In this document: positions 4,705 through 10,449 of the stretch, in pieces | How positions within the stretch are numbered: position 1 is the stretch's first letter | How the letters are laid out: each line of letters starts with the position of its first letter | The notes under the pieces: generated by a model | Database searches by the model: none | What the model was told of the DNA's origin: nothing | What the model saw: the letters and a program-made list of their open reading frames with translations, nothing else | Assembly (NCBI GenBank): GCA_015222295.1 | Contig: JADFUZ010000030.1 | Location: 1 to 10,449, forward strand | Direction of reading: 5' to 3' | From: Chloroflexota bacterium | GTDB lineage: Bacteria > Chloroflexota > Dehalococcoidia > GIF9 > AB-539-J10 | DNA length: 10,449 nt | Position numbers and translations under genes: made by a program

Positions 4705-7026
4705 ATGAAGCTGGAACGGGTTGCTTTCGAGAACGTCATGGAACTGGAAGGCTCGATAACGTTCCCGGAAGGCAAGTCAGTTGTGATCTACGGCGAGAAT
4801 AAGGCCGGGAAGTCCAACATAATCCACGCTCTCAGGTACGCTTTCCTCAGCAAGGTAGTCAAGCCGAGGAAAGCCTCGGGCTATGATGAACTGAAGCTCG
4901 TGACGGCAAAGGAGATAGCTCCGGCTGAGGGTGAGGGGAAGATATCCGTTGAGTTCGAGCACGGGGGGAGGGAGTTCAAGATCCAGAGAGACATCGACCG
5001 GTATAAGGATAGTAACAAGATACTGAGGAAAGAGGCCGATGGGTTTCGGGAACTCGATTTTGCCAAGACTGTGGATAAGGAACTCAAGGCAGGATTGCTC
5101 GACGCGCTGTTTGCCCCGGACAGCGCCATGGGATTCAAGCACCTTAACGAGAAGAATATCGATGCCGTTATTCGGGAACTGTTCAAAGAGATCGGGAATG
5201 CCAAGGTGCTGAGTGAGAACTTCAAGCAGCGTGTGCAGAGGCTCAAGGAAGAGGGCGCAGCCAGAGTCAGCAACATAGAAAGGGACTATGACTCCTTCGT
5301 AGGTCGCCTGAGGGAAGAGCTCAGGGACGTGCCGCTTGACTTGAGCGATCTTGAGAAATACGAGTCCGGCAAGACGGCCGAGAAGATAAGCACTATAGCC
5401 AATCAACTGAGAGCGTATGTTGATAGCCTGGAGAAAGGCGAACTCAAAGAGTGGATGGGCGAGATGAAGAAGCGGGCCCAGGACGCCGAGGAGATTGACG
5501 AGTTACTTGGCAAGGACCAGGAACTCAGAGCCTGTTTCAAAGTCGCAGAGGAAGTCGTGCAGGATAGGGAGTGCCTGAATTCGCTTGTGGCCGCGCTGAG
5601 GGAAGCAAAGCTGGGTGGGCCTATGCCCGGAGTGCCAGGCAAGTTCCATGATGGTGAACTGGATAAACGCGCCCGAATCATCTACCAGAACCTCGAGGAG
5701 GCGCTCAATCGCTATTCCAATGCCCTGGCTCTGGCTCAAGAGGAAAACATCGACTTCAAGGCTGATAATCCAGCTCGGATCAAGAGCGACAAGGAGAAGG
5801 TGCTAGGCTTATTGTCCAGACAGGTACTCACCGGGGATGCTCAGAGGGTCAGGGTCGATCTGGTGAGACTCAGTTCCGAGAGTGGCGAAGTGTCTGTGCA
5901 CGGGCTGGTCCCGTTGAAGCTCATGGATGAGGACCCTGCCTTCACCAAGCTGAGCCCGGAGCCTATTCCCGAGGCGTCTGAAGAGCAAAAAAGGGAATAT
6001 GCCCAAGCTCTGAGGAGAAAGATAGGGAATTTGGATCTGATATGTGAGGGTAAAGGCCGGGCGGAGAGCTTCTTCAGCAGCGAGTTCATCCGTGAGCTCT
6101 CTCACATCAGTGAATATGGTGCCGCCCTGATGGAAAGAGAGAAGAGCGAGAAAGAGAAGATCTCAAGAGCGGTTGCGCAGATACAAAGCAAGCTCCTACT
6201 GTTCACCCAGCAGCGCGTAGAGATGCCCAGGTTGGAATGTGAAGGGGATATTGAACCGTTCCTGCTGGGCGTGAGGCAAATAGTGTCCGCCAGGAAATCG
6301 GAGTACGAGCTTGCCCTTGTGAGCAAGGCGAAGAGTCTCGGCATACAAGCAGGCGAATTCAGCACTCAAGAGATAGGCAGCCTGCTGTCGCGGGTGGCCG
6401 ATATGGAAAAGGGCGTACCACTCCGTAAGGCTATCTGGACGGAGCTAACCACGCAGAGAAGAATTGAGTGGGAAAGGAATGATCTCGAACATATTGATCT
6501 AACCTGCGTACCGGCGGTGGTAGATGGGATTGACAGGGCTCTTGATGCTGTGCTGGACAACGCTTTCGATGAGCAGGAAGTAATAGCAGGAATACGAGAG
6601 ATCATAGTCGACATAAACAGTAAGCTTATGGATGAAGGGCTAATAAACTCCTGCATCGAGGTGGGTGAGGGTAGCCTGCAGCTTAGCAAGACCATGTACA
6701 AAGACAGAGAAATAACCCATCCCTGTGGGGCAGAGAGGTCTTTCTTCAGCTTGGCAGCGCTCACCGCACTGGCTCGATATTTCGGATTGCCTGTTATCAT
6801 AGACGAAGCTGCGAACAACCTTGACAGGGACCACCTCCGACATTTCGTTTCCCTGATAAGGGAATTCGCCGCCAGTTACGATGTCCAGTACATACTCTCG
6901 ATAAAGCAAACCGACGACTTCCCCCTTGACGGCTGGGTTCGGGAGTTCGCCGATGACCTGCAGATATACCAGGTAGCTTACGATGGTCACAAGAAATACA
7001 TCAGGCCCATTGACCTGTATGCCTAG
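4705..7026 (+). CDS. Compact Rad50/SbcC-like ATPase without a zinc hook
   Basis: This 773-residue SMC/Rad50-type ATPase is the partner of the upstream nuclease. Its ATG follows the nuclease stop by five bases, with AGGAG at 4691-4695 inside that gene, so the two are probably translationally coupled. Walker A is GENKAGKS (30-37); Walker B is VIIDEA (697-702, Asp700 and Glu701) followed by the D-loop-like NNLD. The signature region, HPCGAERSFFSLAAL (672-686), replaces the usual SGGE with CGAE. Helical, charged stretches at about 180-310 and 425-600 should form the two coiled-coil arms. Rad50/SbcC normally has a CxxC zinc hook at the coil apex. I find no CxxC anywhere, and the midpoint (about 380-408) instead looks strand-rich (RVRVDLVRLSS, then EVSVHGLVPLKLM). 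It is shorter than most SbcC (about 1000 residues). It may be a divergent repair complex or a defence-type relative. Confidence 0.85.
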   Translation: MKLERVAFENVMELEGSITFPEGKSVVIYGENKAGKSNIIHALRYAFLSKVVKPRKASGYDELKLVTAKEIAPAEGEGKISVEFEHGGREFKIQRDIDRYKDSNKILRKEADGFRELDFAKTVDKELKAGLLDALFAPDSAMGFKHLNEKNIDAVIRELFKEIGNAKVLSENFKQRVQRLKEEGAARVSNIERDYDSFVGRLREELRDVPLDLSDLEKYESGKTAEKISTIANQLRAYVDSLEKGELKEWMGEMKKRAQDAEEIDELLGKDQELRACFKVAEEVVQDRECLNSLVAALREAKLGGPMPGVPGKFHDGELDKRARIIYQNLEEALNRYSNALALAQEENIDFKADNPARIKSDKEKVLGLLSRQVLTGDAQRVRVDLVRLSSESGEVSVHGLVPLKLMDEDPAFTKLSPEPIPEASEEQKREYAQALRRKIGNLDLICEGKGRAESFFSSEFIRELSHISEYGAALMEREKSEKEKISRAVAQIQSKLLLFTQQRVEMPRLECEGDIEPFLLGVRQIVSARKSEYELALVSKAKSLGIQAGEFSTQEIGSLLSRVADMEKGVPLRKAIWTELTTQRRIEWERNDLEHIDLTCVPAVVDGIDRALDAVLDNAFDEQEVIAGIREIIVDINSKLMDEGLINSCIEVGEGSLQLSKTMYKDREITHPCGAERSFFSLAALTALARYFGLPVIIDEAANNLDRDHLRHFVSLIREFAASYDVQYILSIKQTDDFPLDGWVREFADDLQIYQVAYDGHKKYIRPIDLYA

Positions 7027-7145
7027 ACAGAGTAGCGCTTTGGCAGGTTGTGACAGTGTGGAGGGGAAACAGACCAGAAGCCAACAACTGTCCCTGGAAT
7101 ACGCCTGGCAGCGCTAGAAAACGCCTTCGGTGTGGTCGTGTCGCG

Positions 7146-7628
7146 TCATCGGGTAGCTCTCATAAGGGCGAAGACCGTCCTGCCCTCGTCGGAGCCGACC
7201 CAGACCAAGGCCCCATGCTGTTCGTCGTTCTTGCTGTAGTAGGCCCAAGTCGCGTCCTGGACTTCCATCCACATCATCTCCTGCCAGCCATTCTTGGGCA
7301 TTTCCATCCTGTAGAACATGGACACCATAGCCACGGTGTCAACATCTGCCATTTGGTAATAGCGCCATTCTACCTTTGACCAGTCGCCTTCCGCCGGGGG
7401 TATTGCCCAGCCTCCTTTCTGAATCTGCTTGGCGGCAGCGTAGATAGGTATGTCGTCCCAGGTGAGTCCAGCTGCCGACGCAGTCGAGGCTCCTTCGTCT
7501 GGGGGACTTGCCTCTTCGTCAGCGGGCGGCGGTGCTGTTTCGTCTCTTCCCTGACCACCGCAGGCGAGCAGGCCAGCACAGACGAGTAGCATGCCCAACG
7601 CGAGCACCAATACTATCGCTCTTCTCAT
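7146..7628 (-). CDS. Predicted lipoprotein of unknown function
   Basis: A 160-residue secreted lipoprotein. The N-terminus (MRRAIVLVLALGMLLVCAG) is a lipoprotein signal peptide with the lipobox LLAC, so Cys23 should be lipidated after cleavage. A flexible linker rich in Pro, Glu, Asp and Ala follows (27-52), and then a compact domain (55-160) rich in Trp, Tyr and Met. This domain has a WDDIPIY start, KVEWRYYQMADVDTVAMVSMFY and a final strand, GRTVFALMRAT. The VDTVAMVSMFYRMEMPKNGW pattern resembles domains in which a small helix handles a membrane-anchored ligand, but I do not recognise the family. I chose ATG 7628 over an upstream in-frame ATG at 7682 because AAAGGAG (7643-7637) precedes it and it begins the signal peptide. 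It is divergent from the PspC gene, with which it may share regulation. Confidence 0.8.
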   Translation of the reverse strand: MRRAIVLVLALGMLLVCAGLLACGGQGRDETAPPPADEEASPPDEGASTASAAGLTWDDIPIYAAAKQIQKGGWAIPPAEGDWSKVEWRYYQMADVDTVAMVSMFYRMEMPKNGWQEMMWMEVQDATWAYYSKNDEQHGALVWVGSDEGRTVFALMRATR

Positions 7629-7705
7629 TATGCCTTCTCCTTTGCTCTCAGGTTGCCACCTTTGCCCAGGGGCTGTGGGCATGTATCACTACACTTTCGG
7701 GCGGG

Positions 7706-7734
7706 TTGTTCAACGTTCTGGGCACGGGTACTAT
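7706..7734 (+). promoter_or_regulatory. Sigma70-type promoter of the PspC/LiaF-like operon
   Basis: TTGTTC (7706-7711), exactly 17 bases, then TACTAT (7729-7734) forms a reasonable promoter with a start near 7741 and a leader of about 43 bases before the ATG at 7784. On the opposite strand TTGAAC (7713-7708) overlaps its -35, a weak hint that the divergent lipoprotein gene is controlled from the same spot. Confidence 0.45.
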
Positions 7735-7783
7735 TTTGCCAAGTCGTTGGTCGTGGAATCGCTCGGTATCGCAGGAGGGTATC

Positions 7784-8266
7784 ATGGAGAAGAGGCTATA
7801 TCGAAGCCAGAGTGACAGGATGATATGGGGAGTCTGCGGTGGTCTGGCACAGTACTTCAACATAGACCCCACCATCGTCAGGGTCATAGCGGTGTTGTCA
7901 ATATTTGCCAACGGGCTAGGTATTCTGGCCTATATGATCCTGGCAATCGTCGTGCCCTTGGAAAGCTCAAGGGCTACCGAACCGAAGGACGTGGTCAAGG
8001 AGAATGTGGAGGAGATAAAGGAGACTGCCAGTGGGTTAGGCCAAGAGCTGCGTACCGCTCTTGCCAAGGAAGGAGATGCAGCAGAAGGGGCGGCCAAGGC
8101 TCACGGCCGCAGCCGCAATGTCCTTGGCATAGTCCTCGTTGTCGCGGGTATCTTTTTCCTCCTATCCAGCTTCGATCTCTTCTGGTGGTTTCGCTGGAGC
8201 TATCTCTGGCCGCTTGTTCTTGTGGTCATCGGGTTGCTCATCATAGTAGGTAGCAGGAGAAAATAA
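7784..8266 (+). CDS. PspC-domain membrane protein with a C-terminal LiaF-type transmembrane segment
   Basis: A 160-residue inner-membrane protein. Residues 1-60 are a PspC domain: KRLYRSQSDRMIWGVCGGLAQYFNIDPTIVR, with the family's GVCGGLA core, leads into a membrane helix (about 34-58). PspC domains sense or relay envelope stress in phage-shock-type systems. A charged, helical linker (60-110) follows. Then comes a two-helix membrane segment (113-131 and 141-155), VLGIVLVVAGIFFLLSSFDLF and YLWPLVLVVIGLLIIV, which repeats the architecture at the start of LiaF-like proteins. The ATG at 7784 is preceded by AGGAGG (7773-7778). The frame is open well upstream, but the longer reading is antisense to the lipoprotein gene and is not credible. 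The stop is two bases before the next gene, so the two are one operon. Confidence 0.87.
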   Translation: MEKRLYRSQSDRMIWGVCGGLAQYFNIDPTIVRVIAVLSIFANGLGILAYMILAIVVPLESSRATEPKDVVKENVEEIKETASGLGQELRTALAKEGDAAEGAAKAHGRSRNVLGIVLVVAGIFFLLSSFDLFWWFRWSYLWPLVLVVIGLLIIVGSRRK

Positions 8267-8268
8267 CT

Positions 8269-8736
8269 GTGTCTGGCGAAGAAGGCCACGGAGAACGTTA
8301 TGCCCCTATGTGGGGCATCCTCCTGCTGTTTCTGGGGCTGGTATTCCTTCTCCAGACATTGGATGTCCTCCCCTGGACTCTCTGGAGAACCCTGTGGCGC
8401 TTCTGGCCAGTGTTGCTGGTTGGTGTCGGGCTCAGTATCCTGCTCAGGTGCCATAGCGTCTGGCTGGTGAGCGCGGCCATTCTGTCATTGCTTTTCGCCT
8501 GTCTTGGTATAGCCCTCTGGCAACATGGATCGTCTTCACCGGGGGGAGAATTCACCAAGGCATATTCCGAGCCCGTAGGCAGTCTGGAAGAGGTCCTAGT
8601 CGAGATAGACTTCACTGAAGGAGGCCTGACCGTGAGTAGTCTTCCACCCGTTTCGTTCAATCTGGTGGAGGCGGGTTGTGAGTTGGGAGGCGGTGACAAA
8701 GGAAGGAATGAAAGTGGATTTCCACCGCGAAGGTAG
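8269..8736 (+). CDS. LiaF-like membrane protein, N-terminal part (frameshifted gene)
   Basis: The N-terminal part of what should be one LiaF-like envelope-stress protein. Translation starts at GTG 8269, with AGGAG at 8255-8259. Residues 14-85 hold a LiaF/DUF5668-type block of three or four membrane helices (MWGILLLFLGLVFLL, then WPVLLVGVGLSILL, then SVWLVSAAILSLLFACLGIAL). The extracytoplasmic domain begins at about 95 with the alternating pattern LEEVLVEIDFTEGGLTVSSL that opens LiaF C-terminal domains. From about residue 136 the reading becomes unrelated (GGDKGRNESGFPPRR) and stops, while the +1 frame carries the true continuation from about 8680. In Firmicutes LiaF restrains the LiaRS two-component system; no LiaRS is seen here, so the role is inferred. 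Confidence 0.78.
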   Translation: MSGEEGHGERYAPMWGILLLFLGLVFLLQTLDVLPWTLWRTLWRFWPVLLVGVGLSILLRCHSVWLVSAAILSLLFACLGIALWQHGSSSPGGEFTKAYSEPVGSLEEVLVEIDFTEGGLTVSSLPPVSFNLVEAGCELGGGDKGRNESGFPPRR

Positions 8737-9424
8737 CGGAGGCGAGCTTCACTTGAGCAGGGAGCAATCCAGGTGGTCACTGTTGAGCAAGGGCGAGAAT
8801 GAATGGCAGGTCAGGTTGAGCAGGAATATACCTATCGAGCTAGCGGTCAAATCCACGGGGAGCGACGTGGAGCTTGACCTGGGTGAGCTTCAAGTGACTG
8901 ATCTCACTATGGACGTGTTTTGTGGTAGCTACAGGATTGAGCTGCCCTCTTTGGCTGGCACTGTCCGTGTCCATATCGAGGCTGAGGTCTCGAACCTGGA
9001 AATAGCTATTCCCCATGGGGTAGCGGCCAAAATCATAGCAGATGTCGACTTGAGTGTCTTTGAGGTGGATGAAAGTCACTTCCCAGGGGAGGGTGATTAT
9101 TACGTCTCCAGGGATTTTGAGAGCGCCAAGAACCGGGTACAGATAGAGTTGGACTGTGATCTGAGCAGGGTAAGGGTGGGACGGAAACGAATAGGCAAGG
9201 CTATGGGCGATCCAGTGGCGGCGCGAGCACAAATGAACGCAGAGGAGAGGATGTGCTATGAGTCTGCTTGCTCCCCGGGAGGGGATTGGCTTAGCTTTGC
9301 TTGCATGGGAAGGCCAGCCTCGACCAGACCGATAAAAATCTCGACCAGCTCGGGGTCAAACTGCTTGCCCGCACCTTGCCTTAGCTCTCCGGCCACGTTG
9401 TCGTCGCATATCACCTCGCGATAA
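8678..9424 (+). CDS. LiaF-like C-terminal beta-solenoid domain, in the shifted frame
   Basis: This frame continues the domain broken off in the preceding entry: EAVTKEGMKVDFHREGSGGELHLSRE, then many short strands (IPIELAVKSTGSDVELDLGELQVTDLTMDVFCGSYRIEL and so on to DLSRVRVGRK). This is the repetitive strand ladder of LiaF C-terminal/DUF4097-like domains. Removing one G from the GGGAGG run near 8685-8690 would join the two parts in frame. A GTG at 8678 with GGAGG at 8667-8671 could also allow re-initiation. The domain should end near 9187. The frame then runs on for about 80 residues, the last 57 antisense to the GGDEF/HD-GYP gene, with Ser- and Cys-rich sequence that looks non-native, so the ancestral stop was probably lost. 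On its own this product lacks any membrane helix. Confidence 0.6.
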   Translation: MSWEAVTKEGMKVDFHREGSGGELHLSREQSRWSLLSKGENEWQVRLSRNIPIELAVKSTGSDVELDLGELQVTDLTMDVFCGSYRIELPSLAGTVRVHIEAEVSNLEIAIPHGVAAKIIADVDLSVFEVDESHFPGEGDYYVSRDFESAKNRVQIELDCDLSRVRVGRKRIGKAMGDPVAARAQMNAEERMCYESACSPGGDWLSFACMGRPASTRPIKISTSSGSNCLPAPCLSSPATLSSHITSR

Positions 9425-10449
9425 GGACGAGCCGAAGTCATGGCAGCATAGGCATCGGCAACGCCCAGAATGCGGGCACCCAGAGGGATGGTTTTGCCCT
9501 TGAGCCCGTCAGGGTAGCCAGCGCCGTCCCACCTCTCGTGGTGGCACAGGATGTTGCCCACGCAGGGCACCAAATCGGGTATATTCCCAACGATGTTCGC
9601 TCCCAGCCGGGGATGGGATTTGATTGCTTCCCATTCCTCGGCGCTGAGCTTCCCTTTCTTGTTGAGTATCCTGTCGGGGATACCAATCTTGCCAATATCG
9701 TGGAGCAAAGCAGAAGTGCTTATTCTGGACACCTCATCGGATGGCAGGCCAACCGCCTCAGCCAGAGCCACAGCATAGGTGTTGACTCTCCTGGAATGAC
9801 CGTAGGTATAGTGGTCCTTGGCATCCACTGCTGCGGCCAGGGCATAGACCGCGCTGAGCCCCCGGCCTCTGGCGTCAGTCCCTATCCCGGTTTCTGGCTC
9901 GGACAGTATCCTGGAGGAAACATAAGTCCGGTTGCAGCCCGTGTTCTTGGCATAGTAAAGCGCGGTATCGGCGACGTCAACCAGCTCTGCTGCCATTAGT
10001 CCATCCGAAGGGTAGCTGGCCAGGCCGATGCTGCAGGTTATCCCGGCTTGCCTGGCCTCCATCTCCCCGGCAATGCTCTCCCGGACCCGCTCCGCTACCA
10101 CGTAGGCATCCTCAGCAGACGTCCGGGGCAGAATGACAGCGAATTCATCACCACCATAGCGAAAGGGCTGGTCCCCACTCCTGATGTAGTTCTTGATGAT
10201 TCCACCTACTTGATTCAGAAGCCTGTCGCCAGATGGATGTCCATAGATATCGTTGTAGGCCTTGAAAGAATCAAGGTCAAGCATGAGCAGGGAGAACACG
10301 TTGTCGTACCTGGCGTGCCGGCCCAACTCCTCTTTGAGCCTCTCATCAAAATGGCGGCGGTTGAAGAGCCCGGTGATCTCATCTATGCGACTCCTCTGCT
10401 CAGCCCGGCCGTAAAGCCGGGAATTCTCAACAGGGGTGGCGATCTGCAA
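9256..10449 (-). CDS. GGDEF and HD-GYP cyclic-di-GMP signalling protein, N-terminus beyond right edge
   Basis: A dual-domain cyclic-di-GMP protein. 397 residues are visible and the frame runs off the right edge. It opens with IATPVENSRLYGRAEQRSRIDEITG, which reads as the last helix of a GAF-type sensor and a signalling linker, so an input domain probably lies outside the window. The diguanylate cyclase (about 22-180) has RYGGDEF (97-103) and the inhibitory I-site RSGD (90-93), so it should make c-di-GMP under feedback. The HD-GYP phosphodiesterase (about 196-380) has LLHDIGKIGIPD (249-259), HHERWDGAGYPDGLKG (303-318) and the ADAYAAMTSARPYR tail, so the hydrolytic motifs look intact too. Such hybrids are common in Chloroflexota and other phyla. 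It is convergent with the LiaF-like gene and overlaps its tail. Confidence 0.92.
   Translation of the reverse strand: MQIATPVENSRLYGRAEQRSRIDEITGLFNRRHFDERLKEELGRHARYDNVFSLLMLDLDSFKAYNDIYGHPSGDRLLNQVGGIIKNYIRSGDQPFRYGGDEFAVILPRTSAEDAYVVAERVRESIAGEMEARQAGITCSIGLASYPSDGLMAAELVDVADTALYYAKNTGCNRTYVSSRILSEPETGIGTDARGRGLSAVYALAAAVDAKDHYTYGHSRRVNTYAVALAEAVGLPSDEVSRISTSALLHDIGKIGIPDRILNKKGKLSAEEWEAIKSHPRLGANIVGNIPDLVPCVGNILCHHERWDGAGYPDGLKGKTIPLGARILGVADAYAAMTSARPYREVICDDNVAGELRQGAGKQFDPELVEIFIGLVEAGLPMQAKLSQSPPGEQADS

Noticed and set aside
4777..5406. 209-codon minus-strand open frame inside the ATPase gene
   Set aside because: It is a shadow of the ATPase coding frame, with leucine-rich reading caused by the opposite-strand codons.
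3413..7026. Possible Lamassu- or Zorya-type defence locus
   Set aside because: Only a nuclease and a Rad50-like ATPase are present. There is no additional effector, sensor or other defence gene in the flanks, so a specific defence-system label is not supported.
7033..7116. Inverted repeat TAGCGCT (7033-7039) and AGCGCTA (7110-7116) after the ATPase gene
   Set aside because: The arms are 70 bases apart with no T-run, too distant for a terminator, and a 7-base match is expected by chance.
7508..7783. Long upstream extension of the PspC-domain frame
   Set aside because: The extra 92 residues are antisense to the lipoprotein gene, are Arg/Cys-rich and have no ribosome site. The ATG at 7784 has AGGAGG in the right place.

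Overview
The window reads as ordinary chromosome of an uncultured bacterium. Base composition is moderate (a bit above 50% GC by eye) and genes are dense on both strands. The mix is a PspC/LiaF-type envelope-stress pair, a hybrid GGDEF/HD-GYP protein, a PLP-independent racemase and an SPL-type radical SAM fragment. By recollection of similar proteins this suits an environmental Chloroflexota (Dehalococcoidia-like) genome, but that is inference and no rRNA or marker gene settles it. I see no tRNA, rRNA, CRISPR array, IS element or attachment site.

Layout. (1) Positions 1-595, minus strand: an alpha/beta hydrolase, cut by the left edge, with a well-formed sigma70 promoter. (2) 686-1092, plus: a small membrane protein that looks frameshifted near its N-terminus. 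(3) 1143-1598: the N-terminal half of an SPL-family radical SAM protein, missing its C-terminal half. (4) 1760-3022: a two-gene operon, an Asp/Glu-racemase-family protein followed 12 bases later by a class I methyltransferase. (5) 3023-3412: a 390-base gap with one weak, broken coding-like stretch and a probable promoter. (6) 3413-7026: an operon of an Mre11/SbcD-like nuclease and a compact Rad50/SbcC-like ATPase. (7) 7146-7628, minus: a lipoprotein. (8) 7784-9424, plus: a PspC-domain protein and a LiaF-like protein split into two frames. (9) 9256-10449, minus: a GGDEF plus HD-GYP cyclic-di-GMP protein cut by the right edge.

How the genes fit together. The nuclease and ATPase should form one Mre11-Rad50-type complex acting on DNA ends. 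All the nuclease metal motifs and both Walker motifs are present, but the ATPase has no CxxC zinc hook, and a strand-rich segment lies near its midpoint where a hook would be. This pair is the most interesting object here. The PspC and LiaF-like genes are probably one envelope-stress unit, divergent from the lipoprotein. The racemase and methyltransferase are co-transcribed but share no obvious pathway.

Caution. Two genes show clear single-base frame changes (about 748-756 and 8676-8691) and a third stretch (about 3245-3260) hints at one. This could be real decay or residual indels in the assembly, and the read data would decide.
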